Below are positions 34,941 to 45,573 of a DNA stretch of 64,000 bases, in pieces. How positions within the stretch are numbered: the first letter of the stretch is position 1; each line of letters begins with the position of its first letter. The notes under the pieces were generated by a model. It made no database searches, was not told where the DNA came from, and worked only from the letters and a program-made list of their open reading frames with translations. Source of the stretch: Coenobita brevimanus (lineage: Eukaryota > Arthropoda > Malacostraca > Decapoda > Coenobitidae); NCBI GenBank assembly GCA_032717465.1, contig CM064632.1:27865160-27929159 (forward strand). The letters run 5' to 3'. The position numbers and the translations under genes are program-made.

Positions 34941-35261
34941 GAAGCAACATACTCGAAATGATATAAGAACATAAGAAGAGAGGATAACTGCAGTAGGCCG
35001 GTTGGCCCATGCTAGGCAGCTCCTAGAAGAGTAACTGAACTACTAGAATGAGATAAGGATAGCAAAGAAGAAGGCTCTCCCCCGCCCTCCAAACCCTCCA
35101 GCCGAAGCCGGCAGAAAAAAGTCAGAAAGAACACCACGCCGTATAGAAAAACTGGCGTGGACATTTTACAGGAAAGTGTGAAAGGAGAATAGAGACTATC
35201 ATAGTGTAACCTGAAAAGAAAAAATTTTTGAATTAGTATTGGTTATAAGATTTTCTTTATT

Positions 35262-37334
35262 CTATATCCACCCCTTATTTGTCATATGCTTATCTAGCCT
35301 ATGCTTGAAACTCTCAATGGAAGAGGCAGCAACTACCTTACTAGGTAGCTTATTCCATTCGTCTACTACTCTATTACCAAACCAATTTCTACCGATTTCC
35401 TTACTGAAACGGAATTTTTCTAGTTTGAAACCATTATTTCTAGTTCTATCCTGTATGCTCACTTTAAGTACCTTGCTAATATCTCCCTTATTTATACCAT
35501 TCATCCACTTAAACACCTCAATTAAGTCTCCCCTTACTCTACGCCTCTCTAGCGAATGCAGACTTAGTCTTTTCAGTCTGTCTTCATATGACAGGTTCCG
35601 GACGTCATGTATCATTTTAGTCATTCTTCTCTGTACATTTTCTAACGAATTAATATCCATTCTATAGTAAGGACACCAAAATTGTACTGCGTAGTCTAAA
35701 TGTGGCCTTACTAATGCTAGATAAAGTTTTAGTATTACTTTAGATGATCTATTGCTCACGCTTCTCGAAATAAATCCTAGGACCCTATTTGCTTTATTTC
35801 TCGCATTAATGCACTGTTGCCTTGGTTTAAGGTCGTTACTAATCATAACTCCTAGATCTCTCTCGCATTCCGATTTGCTAATTTCTTTGTTATCTAAGCT
35901 GTATTTAGTATCTCCAATGGTCTTGCCTACGTTAAGTACTTTACATTTTTCAACGTTAAATTCCATTTGCCAAGTTTTAGACCATTTGGACAATGTATCG
36001 AGGTCTTTCTGTAAGTTATGGCAATCGTCAGTCGAATTAATGATACGCCCTATTTTTGTATCGTCGGCAAATTTGCTGATGCTGCTATTGACTCCTAAGT
36101 CTAGATCATTTATATATATGATAAATAATAAGGGACCGAGTACTGAACCCTGTGGTACACCGCTAGTTACTAATCCCCAGTCCGACTTAGTTCCATTTAT
36201 TAATACTCTCTGCTTTCGTCCTTTCAGCCAGGATTCTATCCATTTTAAGATATCGCCGTCTATACCGTGTGCTCGAACCTTTCTAACTAACCTTTCGTGT
36301 GGGACCCTATCAAAAGCTTTACTAAAGTCCAGATAAATAACATCGTAAGCTTTATCACTATCTACTGCCTCATAGACCTCCGAGTAGAATGACAAATTTG
36401 TGAGGCAGGATCGTCCTTGCCTGAATCCGTGCTGACTTTCGTTTATAAGATTAAATCTTTCTAAGTGTTCTCTAATCTTATTTGCCAAAATTGACTCTAA
36501 CATTTTTCCTACTATTGACGTTAGACTTATCGGACGATAATTCGACGCAGCTGATTTATCACCCTTTTTAAAGATGGGCACTACGTTTGCGGTTTTCCAC
36601 GCCTCTGGAACTTCTCCTGAACTTAAAGAGTCATTAAATAACGTTAAAAGTGGCTGACATACTCGTAATTCTTCTTTGGTTTCTTTTATAATTTTTGCAT
36701 ATATATCGTCCGGACCTGGCGATTTTTGAGGTTTTAACTTATTAATTTCTTTCAATACGTCCTCCTTACTAATGGTTATTTTACTAAGAATATTTTCTGT
36801 ATTCTCATGGTAAATATTTGCTGCTTGAGGGACCAGGCTTAGATTTTCCTTGGTGAATACTGATATGAAATAATTATTTAGGATGGAGCACATTTCTTTA
36901 TCTTCACTGGTAATGTCACCTGATTCTGTTCTGAGTGGTCCTATCCTATCTTTATTTTTCGTTCGGTACATTTGATAAAAACCCTTGGGGTTTTCTTTTG
37001 ATTCACTGGCAACCTTAATTTCATAACTTCTCTTTGCTTTTCTTATCTCCCTCTTTACTTCTCTATTTAAAATTGTGTACCGGTTACGTAAGTGTTCCTC
37101 TCCACGTTTTATTTTTCTATATATTCCTTTCCTTTGGCCTATGAGAGATTTTAATCTGTTGTTTAACCATCTAGGTTCCGAATTATTAGTTCTAAACGGT
37201 TTTGAAGGAATATATCTATCTTGGCCTCCGTGTATTATATTTATTAACTCGTTATACTTCTCACTGGTTGAACGTCTGCTTGGTACTGTAGCTGAGTTAA
37301 TTTCCGTCACCTGGACTACATTCCTATCTACCAC
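35262..37334 (-). CDS. LINE ORF2, reverse transcriptase part
   Basis: 690 codons. Motifs in order: QDRYIPSKP (residues 38-46), KSPGPDD (204-210), NYRPISLTS (255-263), GFRQGRSCL (293-301), YLDFSKAFDRVPH (324-336), SGVPQGSVLGPLLF (381-394) and catalytic FADD (412-415). A thumb (LVRPHLDYAVQFWCPY) and a C-terminal RRVRGDLIEVFKW segment follow. The order is that of jockey/CR1/L2-type RTs. The upstream frame ends in TGA, so this part is cut off from the endonuclease by a frameshift near 37330-37450. The frame entry is a GTG, not a real start. No internal stop. Confidence 0.9.
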   Translation of the reverse strand: MVDRNVVQVTEINSATVPSRRSTSEKYNELINIIHGGQDRYIPSKPFRTNNSEPRWLNNRLKSLIGQRKGIYRKIKRGEEHLRNRYTILNREVKREIRKAKRSYEIKVASESKENPKGFYQMYRTKNKDRIGPLRTESGDITSEDKEMCSILNNYFISVFTKENLSLVPQAANIYHENTENILSKITISKEDVLKEINKLKPQKSPGPDDIYAKIIKETKEELRVCQPLLTLFNDSLSSGEVPEAWKTANVVPIFKKGDKSAASNYRPISLTSIVGKMLESILANKIREHLERFNLINESQHGFRQGRSCLTNLSFYSEVYEAVDSDKAYDVIYLDFSKAFDRVPHERLVRKVRAHGIDGDILKWIESWLKGRKQRVLINGTKSDWGLVTSGVPQGSVLGPLLFIIYINDLDLGVNSSISKFADDTKIGRIINSTDDCHNLQKDLDTLSKWSKTWQMEFNVEKCKVLNVGKTIGDTKYSLDNKEISKSECERDLGVMISNDLKPRQQCINARNKANRVLGFISRSVSNRSSKVILKLYLALVRPHLDYAVQFWCPYYRMDINSLENVQRRMTKMIHDVRNLSYEDRLKRLSLHSLERRRVRGDLIEVFKWMNGINKGDISKVLKVSIQDRTRNNGFKLEKFRFSKEIGRNWFGNRVVDEWNKLPSKVVAASSIESFKHRLDKHMTNKGWI

Positions 37335-38487
37335 CTCCCCTCACAGACACCTGACGGACATCCCCAGGTGTTTCCTGCGCCTGACCTATGACCTGGGGTT
37401 CCACACTGACCTGGCATTCCCTCCAATAGCTAATCTCCCTGTGGAATACCGTTCGAAAATAAGCTCTTAAGCCATCGAAATCTCCTAGACGAAAATTAGG
37501 AACGGTGGAGGTATTTTCAGTGGAACAGACATCCCAAATAAATTTGAACTTAATTTCTTCATGATCGCTATTACCAAGTCGTCCACCAACCTCTATATCG
37601 TTAATGATATTTTCTTTATTAGCTAAAACCAAATCTAGTATATTATTACCTCTGGTGGGCTCCCTTATATACTGATAAAGGAAATTATCCTGTACTACCT
37701 CTAGAAATTCCTCTGACTCTGCATCTCCTGTTTGATTTCTCCAATCTATCCTTGGCAGATTAAGGTCCCCTACAATTATTACTAAGCTGGACTGTGATGC
37801 TTTCCTCATTTCCTCCCAAAGGTATTTACTATCAGCTCTACTTAATTTAGGAGATCTGTAAATTGCTCCTAAGACTAATTTCTCCCTATTGTTACTAATT
37901 TCAACCCAGACACTTTCTGTGTCCCTATTTACTTTAATGTCTTCTTTATTATAACAGATTAATGAATCCTTTACATAAATAGCTACCCCTCCCCCCTTTC
38001 TTCCCTGACGGTTTGACACAAAAATATTAGAGCCTTTTATCTGATATTCTGCTAAAAATTCTCGAGTGTCTGTATTCATCCAAGTTTCACTAATAACGGC
38101 AATGTCTATTTTCTCTGTACAAATTAAAGCCCTCAGTTCATCCATTTTATTACGTAAACTCCGGCTGTTTGTGTAGTACACTTTCAGATTATTACGAGTA
38201 GTTATGCTTCTACCTTGGCATTTACTGTTATTTATTTTATTACTAACTGGGAAACTCTTTACTTTACTAATATAACAATTTTTTGTACTATCGCTTATCG
38301 CCCTTCTATCATCGCTTGTTCTATCATCTATCATCGCCTGCTCAATTTGAGGTGCCTGAGTGGATGTATCTACACTAATGGTTGAACTTTTGTTCTTAAT
38401 TTTGCAAGTATCGATGCATCTATCCAAACATGGTAATAATGATTTCTGACTGTAGTTGCTGCATCTTCCTGTACACCTACTTCTCAA
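37324..38487 (-). CDS. LINE ORF2, AP-type endonuclease part
   Basis: 387 codons. The exonuclease-endonuclease-phosphatase fold is recognised from YYTNSRSLRNK (N107), SETW (E134), GDLNLPRIDW (D241, N243) and the terminal SDHEE (S317-H319). It would nick target DNA for target-primed reverse transcription. The start overlaps the end of ORF1 by 11 nt in another frame, so ORF2 is probably translated by reinitiation or frameshifting. After about residue 345 the sequence stops looking like the family, marking the frame break before RT. Confidence 0.85.
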   Translation of the reverse strand: MRSRCTGRCSNYSQKSLLPCLDRCIDTCKIKNKSSTISVDTSTQAPQIEQAMIDDRTSDDRRAISDSTKNCYISKVKSFPVSNKINNSKCQGRSITTRNNLKVYYTNSRSLRNKMDELRALICTEKIDIAVISETWMNTDTREFLAEYQIKGSNIFVSNRQGRKGGGVAIYVKDSLICYNKEDIKVNRDTESVWVEISNNREKLVLGAIYRSPKLSRADSKYLWEEMRKASQSSLVIIVGDLNLPRIDWRNQTGDAESEEFLEVVQDNFLYQYIREPTRGNNILDLVLANKENIINDIEVGGRLGNSDHEEIKFKFIWDVCSTENTSTVPNFRLGDFDGLRAYFRTVFHREISYWRECQVSVEPQVIGQAQETPGDVRQVSVRGGGR

Positions 38488-39349
38488 TCTCGAAAAATCC
38501 CTCCAACTCCCTATCTATCATTCCAGCTAAAACAGTAACTCCCTGCCTGCTAAGATGAGTCCCATCCCAACTATACAAGGCACTCCGTCCATAAAACCGG
38601 TCCCAGCTGTCTATGAAAGGCATTGCATTATCTTTGCAATACCTTTCAAGGCGGCAATTAAATCCTATTGCCCTGCTCAACCATTCCCTTCCAACCCGCC
38701 ACCTGGGTAAAACACCAAGCACTACAGGGGTTCCTCCCCTCTCCCTAACCTTTTCTAACATCAACTTGTACCTTTTCCACAGTACCTCACTCTTACGGCT
38801 ACTAATATCATTGCCTCCTACACTGAGGCACACAGTGGGTTTGTCACCACTTTCCTTTACGATATTTGAAATTTTTTCTACCACATTAGCCACCCTGGCC
38901 CCTGGAAGACACACATGTTTAGCGAGTGGAGTATACATGGCCCTGTTCAGATATCTCACCTGGGAGTCTCCAACAACAACAACATTTTTCTTACCTTTCT
39001 TGTTCTGATTATACTTACCTGTACTGGAAGTTCTCTCACCTTCCTTCTCCTCTACTTCCCTCTCTGCCTTCCCTTCACATTCGTCCCGTAGTGCGTCGAA
39101 GGCATTAGTGGTCTTAACTTCCGTTTGCTTCTTAAGAGTGAACTTCGTTGCACCCTTGTTAACTAGTGTCCAACCTTCAGCCTTTTTCTCTTTCTCCACC
39201 AACATCTCCTCCAACAATTCCCTCATTTGTGCCTTCTCCTGCCTGAGAATTTGTACCTCCCGCTTCAGTTCGAGAAGTTCCTCCTTTAATTCAAGGTAGT
39301 CCTTTTCAATACCTGTAGTGGGGACACAGCTCTCTGGCGAGGAAGCCAT
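38477..39349 (-). CDS. LINE ORF1 with coiled coil and SGNH esterase domain
   Basis: 290 codons from an ATG. Residues 13-56 form a heptad-like, leucine/glutamate-rich coiled coil. A charged linker follows, then an SGNH-type hydrolase: GDSQ at 127-130 (catalytic Ser), GGND at 178-181 (oxyanion Gly/Asn) and DGTH at 272-275 (Asp/His). Esterase-type ORF1 proteins are known in CR1 and L2 clades, where the domain may aid RNP or membrane association. All catalytic residues are present and the frame is open. Confidence 0.85.
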   Translation of the reverse strand: MASSPESCVPTTGIEKDYLELKEELLELKREVQILRQEKAQMRELLEEMLVEKEKKAEGWTLVNKGATKFTLKKQTEVKTTNAFDALRDECEGKAEREVEEKEGERTSSTGKYNQNKKGKKNVVVVGDSQVRYLNRAMYTPLAKHVCLPGARVANVVEKISNIVKESGDKPTVCLSVGGNDISSRKSEVLWKRYKLMLEKVRERGGTPVVLGVLPRWRVGREWLSRAIGFNCRLERYCKDNAMPFIDSWDRFYGRSALYSWDGTHLSRQGVTVLAGMIDRELEGFFEIEK

Positions 39350-39510
39350 TACGCACTAGTTCACACAAGTACTACGGGTCACCACAACACACTAGCACAA
39401 CACTTTCACGGATTACTAGCACAGCACTATCGCTGATCACTACAACACACTAACACGGATCTCTAAAACACACAAGCACAACACTACAACAGGTCTCTAG
39501 CACGTCTAAC

Positions 39511-39608
39511 AGACTGACCACACGAGAGCGACTGAACAGACTGACCACACGAGAGCGACTCAAAAGACTGACCACACGAGAGCGACTGACTGACCACACG
39601 AGAGCGAC
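39511..39608 (-). repeat. LINE 5' UTR tandem monomers
   Basis: Four 24-28 bp copies of CTGACCACACGAGAGCGACT mark the 5' end of the element. Tandem 5' monomers often carry the internal promoter of LINEs; that role is inferred. Confidence 0.6.
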
Positions 39609-39955
39609 ATGACATGCATGAAATCACAAAAGACAACACTGACATGGCATGAAATGACATAACATGACAGCCTTTGTAACATGATGTATCATGACAGCAT
39701 CGACATGACAACAATGACACTGACATGACATGACAGTAACATGAAACAACAGTACTGACACAATATGAGATGATGATTTAGCATGATAGCACTGACACGA
39801 CATGACAGCACTTACACATCACTGACACTGACATGACATGACACTAACATCAATCACGACAGCAGTGACAAAGTATACGACTTAGCATGACAGCACTAAC
39901 ATGATAATGAGAGTACCGACACATGACAGCACCGACACCACTAACATAAGAACTA
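39609..39955. repeat. ACATGACAGCACTG minisatellite, right part
   Basis: Same unit as 34080-34940 and the same orientation, continuing after the LINE. Confidence 0.8.
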
Positions 39956-40396
39956 CATGAAGTTTTTTAAGGTACATGCAGTAGAGAAAATATACCTGAT
40001 TTTTATTAATTTATTTTTGCTTATTTATTTATTTGTTTTATTTATTTATTTATTTATTACGGGTCACAGTAGGTATGGCCACTGTTACGGCAGCTCCGGG
40101 CTCTCCCTAGCAGTGATCCAGCCTCTGTTGCCCCAGCCCTCTGTAAGTGCCGCATCATTGGGTCTTAACGAGGTAGAGCCTCAAGCCGACCGACAAATAC
40201 CCATTGGTAACCTGAAGTCTGTGCTTAGCAGCCCTTGAGAATATCCAACCTCTGAACGTGCTATCAAAGTATCTATATATTTGTCTATCTTTCTATATAT
40301 CTCTAGGTACTTATGTTTATGTATTTATCTATATATCCATACAGCTATGTCTGTCTATCTATCTATTAATCTACTTACCTATCTATCTCTACATCT
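39956..40396. repeat. (TTTA)n and TATC-rich tract
   Basis: TTTA repeats near 40005-40058, and a degenerate CTAT/ATCT tract from 40261 to 40400. No gene. Confidence 0.7.
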
Positions 40397-40404
40397 GTCT
40401 GTCC

Positions 40405-40860
40405 CAGCAGTTTTCAATCTCTTTCAGGTCGCGCCCCCCTTATCCTTGGTTCACATATTCAAGAGCCCCCTAGCCTTGGCCAACATATCCAGCCCCCCCC
40501 CCTACTTCCTGCCATAATCTAACCGTAACATTTTTTTCCAGAATTATTATTATTTTTGCCGCGTGTTCAAGTGGACATTAACCCAGTTGAATACAGGATC
40601 CTGCAATTACTATCCCCCTTTTCGAGAGATAGAGGGGAAGTTGAGGGATGTGTATATTTTAACTGAATTTCGTCTGTCTTGCAGTAGGATTTATTGGTAT
40701 CTTTAATTTTCTCTCGAAACGACAAGATTTGAGAAAAAAATCGAGAAGACGACCAGGTGGTAGGCATGAAGGAAAGAAACCAACTTCAAAGAAAAATGTG
40801 CTTTGAAGGTTGACACAAAGACAGAAAATGAATACTGAATATAAATCAATAGTTCATCAA

Positions 40861-40916
<56 letters not shown>

Positions 40917-41024
40917 TACTCAAGCCACTGAGTTTTTTTTCTTTTTTTTTTTTAGTCCTCACAGTTCCCTTGGAAACCGCTCACGCTGCCCTATGGGAAC
41001 GCGACTCCAGGTGGAGAACCACTG
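40405..41024. mobile_element. non-autonomous hAT element with perfect 8-bp target duplication
   Basis: The left tip CAGCAGTTTTCAATC and the right tip in reverse CAGTGGTTCTCCACC are hAT-like. Both continue to a GGxGTCGCG-like motif about 20 nt inside. GTCTGTCC occurs at 40397-40404 and 41025-41032, an exact duplication. The 620-bp interior is non-coding and contains (CA)27 at 40862-40914. Confidence 0.8.
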
Positions 41025-41032
41025 GTCTGTCC

Positions 41033-41520
41033 ATATGTCTCACTTCATCTATCTCTAAAAATGTCCATTCATCTATCTGTCAATCTATTTTTATATCTTT
41101 CTATGTAGCCTATATCAACCTATGTTTTCATCTGTATATATATACCTACCTATATATTTATCTATATCTATATAGCTCTATCCATCTATTCATTTATCTA
41201 CCGACATATCTATCTACAAATGTCTCTGTATCCATAACTGTCTATCCATTAATCTATCTCTATATAGATATCCATCCATCTATTAATCTATATCTATTCA
41301 TCTGGGTCCGTTTGTCTGGCTGTCTGTGTCTGTCAAGGATTCAGGCAGCAGCATCATAAAGCAAACAGACTATCAGAATATGGCAAATATTATCTAACAT
41401 ACAGTGAATATAACTGTGTAGTGCAAATATAACAGGTCAAACGCATACGAATAGGTCAGCCATACGAGCATAATTACCTCACCCTAAAGCTTCACCCTCG
41501 ACCCGTCACTCAGCGCTCAC
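41033..41520. repeat. CTAT-rich degenerate tract
   Basis: CTAT/CTGT tetranucleotide-like sequence continues from left of the hAT element to about 41330. No gene to 41520. Confidence 0.65.
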
Positions 41521-41910
41521 CCTTGTTAACTCAATCTCACCCTTCTGAACTCAGCCCCATCCCCTCTTAACTCAGCCCCATCCCTTCTTAACTCAGACCC
41601 ATCCATTCTCAATTCAGCCCTATCCCTTCTTAACTCAGCCCCACCCCTTCTTAACTCAGCCCCACCCCTTCTTAACTCAGCCCCACCCCTTCTTAACTCA
41701 GCCCCACCCCTTCTTAACTCAGCCCCACCCCTTCTTAACTCAGCCCCGTCCAAACTCAGCCCCATCCCTTCTTAACTCAACCCCATCCCTTCTTAACTCA
41801 GCCCCATATTTTCTTAACTCAGCACCACCCATTCTTAACTTAACCTCACCCCTTCTTAACTCAGCCCCATCCTATCTTTACTCAGCCCCATCCCTTCTTA
41901 ACTCAGCAGT
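41521..41910. repeat. 20-bp minisatellite
   Basis: About 19 copies of CCCTTCTTAACTCAGCCCCA, most nearly identical. (GA)16 follows at 41922-41953. Confidence 0.95.
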
Positions 41911-41917
41911 TGTTTTT

Positions 41918-41954
<37 letters not shown>

Positions 41955-42027
41955 ACAGCAGCTTTTAGGGCATAGGTAATAATCATCATCATCATTAGCA
42001 TCATTATCATATTAAAAGAATCAAGTT

Positions 42028-42165
42028 AGTGCTATGGTTACCACCCAACGCCGTAAGAAGTCCTTTTGGCCAGTCACTTACAATGAGAGTCAGCTCAAGG
42101 CAGCATTAAATCGAGTCACTGGATGGCGGCCGCCTCTATCTGCCACAAACAATATTACCCATTGG
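42028..42165 (-). repeat. composite repeat, module X fragment
   Basis: TGGTTACCACCCAACGC, GCCAGTCACTTACA and AAGGCAGCATTAAATCGAGT match the minus-strand composite copy at 44398-44835 in order. Confidence 0.55.
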
Positions 42166-42686
42166 CGGAACAGCCGACACAGCCAAAGATTTAAGGGAAA
42201 AAAGAAAAGTGTCCTTGCACTCAAACGATAGGGTGATTCAGAACTTCGTATTTAAGGTGGCATACGAGATTTCTCAACATCTTTCATTTAGCGACTTGTG
42301 CGTATTACGTCACATTTTTTTTTAGTTTTGTTCTAATCTGTCTTAATACTGAAATAATTTGCATCAGTAACATACAAGAGAAGAGTAAGTGTATTGTGCA
42401 GATTAAGTCACCGAGGATGAGGTGTTCGAAAATTATAATAAATATATGAACAAATCAGTGTACACAACGCGACTCTGTATATCCAAAGCAACGAAAAGTT
42501 CAGTCGAGACATTTGTTTACTCCTTCAACTGTAGGACGTGTTATCATATTTCATTCTTGCTATATCCAGACGATTATATTCAACTAAGGTGAAAATCCCT
42601 AACGTTGAAGCGATAAGAAACAGTCTCCAAGAACCCCTTCCCTACGAGAGGTCTCTCCCATAGGGCATAAAGCTTTCTAGCTGTAG

Positions 42687-42731
<45 letters not shown>

Positions 42732-42833
42732 TAATAATTTTCTAAAAAGTTATTGCAGTGATTTACATAAGCCTTTCAATACAACCACCCTTTCCATTTA
42801 TTCTTACTAGTACCAAGAGATTTTATTTAGCTT
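42166..42833. other. no gene; (ATA)n at 42690-42735
   Basis: Unremarkable sequence. It contains one ATTATATTCAAC-type relative of the ATTTTATTCAGC motif (near 42570) and an ATA microsatellite. Confidence 0.5.
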
Positions 42834-42974
42834 AGGACAGCCCTAACATTTATTCAATATGGACGGTGGGTGTTAGCGCCGAAGTAGTGGCATGTGGAGG
42901 TGTACGGTATGTAGGAGGATTGTTGGGCTTGGAAACAGACTGTGAAGCCTATGCCCAGAGTCGGGCACATAAAA
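42834..42974 (+). mobile_element. tRNA-derived SINE, 3' fragment
   Basis: Closely matches 8658-8797: ATTCAATATGGACGGTGGGT, GTTAGCGCCGAAGT, TGTGAAGCCTATGCCCAGAG and the CACATAAA end. The tRNA-like head is missing. Confidence 0.85.
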
Positions 42975-43095
42975 CAAAGGACCCTTTGAGCAACAGGAAT
43001 TAAATGCAGCCTTCATTAACGTCTTTGCCACGGTAGTAACTTTCCTATGCTGCATAAAATCACGTGTTTGGTAACCACAATTATCCCCTTACAAC

Positions 43096-43315
43096 TATAC
43101 TCTTTTTACTCCAACCTGGCCTAAAATTGCAATCTGTCCACCTTGAACGCTGAGTTATAACAGTAGATTAACACTAGAATATGATGCCAGTCACGAAGAA
43201 GTACTATGGAAAGAAGGTTGAGCTGTAGCACTGTCTTTTCACTGCCACTGAGCTACGTGAAGTAAGCTGCAAAAGGACGAAAATCTGGGCCAAGTTAAGG
43301 TGAACAGAGTATAGT
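43096..43315 (+). repeat. dispersed unknown repeat, copy 2
   Basis: Ordered similarity to 20630-20825 (CACCTTGAACGCTGAGTT, GATTAACACTAGAATATG, AAAGGACGAAAATCTGGGCC). Same orientation. 43316-43990 holds no gene apart from a short (CA)n at 43472-43503. Confidence 0.65.
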
Positions 43316-43990
43316 TTCTCATTTATAAATTCATATGCCTACCAGACTGTTTTATTCAGCCCAGGAGAGACTTTCTGAGCTAGATAGGTTTGGCAGTGGT
43401 TCCTTTATACTTTCCAAACTAGACATCCTTCGTAAGCTGTGAAAAACTGCGTGTTGATGACCTGGTTAAAACACACACACACACACATACACACACACAC
43501 ACATCATCGAACTGAAAGGATTAAAGAAGTAAATCCGTCCTGGTAGTGACTGGTTAATGCATTTCGAGATCATGGTGTCAATATTCGTGGGTGTGGGCGC
43601 ATGAAATCAAAACCTATAATCAAGTTTCATCTCATCAGAGGGGAAAAATTAGCTTTCTTATCTATTTTTTAGCATCTGACTGGTGGTGGAGTGAGACACC
43701 TTCATGTGGTTGCTCTAATAAAAGTGGCCTCGTTATGTAACTACGTCTCTAAGCTCCCTCCTTATCACCCGAACTGAGGATGGTGGCCTGCAGTAGGGAA
43801 CATCAGCCTGCAGTCCACCGGGTTCACGTTTCGAGGAGCCTGGAGCCAAAGTAACAACATTAAACATATGACTGACAAAGCACTGCAACAGAGAGGCAAA
43901 TAGTCTAATCAGTGCACGACAGCTCTCTACCCCTACCCCTGGTGTTTGCTGAGTGTGCTGAGTATGTGTGTAATGTGTGTGAGAATAGAG

Positions 43991-43991
<1 letters not shown>

Positions 43992-44037
<46 letters not shown>
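43992..44037. repeat. (TG)23 microsatellite
   Basis: A pure TG run; the flank 44040-44235 is non-coding. Confidence 0.95.
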
Positions 44038-44039
<2 letters not shown>

Positions 44040-44236
44040 GAGGGGAGTATAGTAAGTGTGCAGCGAAGTCACCCGTCATCCTCATCCCATCCCTCCCCGC
44101 TTCACCACATGCTTCAGCCAGCCTTCCCACATTCAGTCACACCGCACACTCAACTCTCATTCCCTACCCCCCCCTTCCAACCCTTCCTTCACATTCCTTT
44201 ACCATATCCCCTTCCTATAGAGATGTGGGAAGTATT

Positions 44237-44397
44237 AATAATAATAATAATGATAATAATAATAATAATTAATAATAATAATAATAATAACAATAACAAC
44301 AACAGCAACAACAACAACAACAATAATAATAATAATCATAATAATAGTAATAACAATAATAATGATGATAATCATCATCATCATCATCATCACCATC
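44237..44397. repeat. AAT/CAA/CAT trinucleotide array
   Basis: Lies at the body end of the minus-strand composite repeat, where that repeat's tail is expected. Confidence 0.9.
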
Positions 44398-44835
44398 TAA
44401 TCCTGTGTTGCCCCATGAGAAGAGTAGGAGCCTGGCGTTAGGCATGTCGGTCCTGACATTCAAGATGAGAGTTACCAGCCTCACTCATACCTGAGTGGCA
44501 TTATATGAGCAGTAAACCCCAACCAACCCTTGGATATAAACCTGCACAGGCCCAATCCGGTTGGAGCGCCCTAATTATCCACTAAACTACCAGGCATCAT
44601 TAGTTGGTTATATGGTTACCACCCAGCGTGGTAAATGGTTTCCTGGAGTACAGGAAACAGTTTGACTTGTTACTCAGTGTAGTCACCCGCAGACAGAAGC
44701 AAGAGGAAAGAATGAAGGAAAGAAAGACAGCAGAGGAAGGACGTAAAGAAGGAAGGATGAGAGGAAAAGGCAGTCACCCGAGAGCAGCACTACATCGAGT
44801 GAGTGGACAGTGAGCGCCCTCACCTACCACCAGGT
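44398..44835 (-). repeat. composite tRNA-related repeat, inverted copy
   Basis: The near-mirror image of 45006-45508. In minus orientation it has module X, then a tRNA-like head (GTTTAGTGGATAATTAGGG, AGGTTTATATCCAAGGG), then a body with GTCAGGACCGACATGCC and a trinucleotide tail. The tRNA-like boxes suggest a SINE-type pol III promoter; module X upstream is unexplained. Confidence 0.75.
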
Positions 44836-44903
44836 AAAAAAATAGTAACCATAAAATACTTACTATCATTTTCATTATTGTTTCTCCTTCTTATTCTTCT
44901 TTT

Positions 44904-44924
44904 TCTCATTATTATTATTATTAA

Positions 44925-44989
<65 letters not shown>

Positions 44990-45005
44990 CATTATTATTA
45001 TTATA
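44904..45005. repeat. (ATT)n spacer between inverted repeats
   Basis: ATT repeats with ATC interruptions separate the two composite copies. Confidence 0.9.
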
Positions 45006-45537
45006 GGTGGTAGGTGGGAGCGCTCGCTATCCAATCACTCAATATAGTACTGCCTTAGGTGTCTGCCCTTTCCTCTCTTCCTTCCTTCCTTTTCCGTCTT
45101 TCCTTCATTCTTTCCACTTCCTTCCGCCTACTGGTGACTTTACACTCCCTCTTCTGTTTCTTTCCTTGACTCTTTCCTCTTCCTTCTGCCTATGGGCGAC
45201 TCTACACTGAGTGACAAGCCAAATGGTTTCCTGAACAACAGGAAACCATTTACTACGCTGGGTGGTAACCATATATCCAGAATGTGGCGCCTGGTGGTTT
45301 AGTGGATAATTAAGGCGCTGCAGTCGGACTGAGCCTGTGTAGGTTTATCTCCAAGGGGTGGTTGGGGTTTACTGCTATCGTAATGATACTCAGGGATGAG
45401 TGAGGCTGGTCAGTCTCATCTTAAATGTCAGGACTGACTTGCCTAGCCCCGGGCTCCTACACTCCTCAAGCGGCAACATAGAATTGGATGATGGATGGAT
45501 GGCTTTATTATTATTTTTATTTTTATTATTATTATTA

Positions 45538-45572
<35 letters not shown>
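45006..45572 (+). repeat. composite tRNA-related repeat with ATT tail
   Basis: Module X is at 45006-45275. The tRNA-like head has box A TGGTTTAGTGG (45295-45305) and box B GGTTTATCTCC (45342-45352), 47 bp apart as in tRNAs. The body runs to about 45508 and an (ATT)n tail to 45572. With 44398-44835 it forms an imperfect palindrome of about 1.1 kb. Further partial copies: 3604, 26940, 42028, 57100 and 60490. Confidence 0.75.
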
Positions 45573-45573
45573 G

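Larger units (their letters stand above)
34961..39608 (-). mobile_element. CR1/L2-like LINE, near full length
   Basis: A 4.65-kb non-LTR element on the minus strand, with a 5' UTR containing tandem monomers, ORF1, endonuclease and RT, and a ~300-bp 3' UTR. The 3' end reads GGGCCAACCGGCCTACTGCA and finishes TTCTTATGTTCTTATA, a short repeated tail of the CR1/L2 style rather than poly-A. The minisatellite lies on both sides, so the insertion site is inside it. One frame break separates endonuclease and RT. No clear target duplication is seen. Confidence 0.85.
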
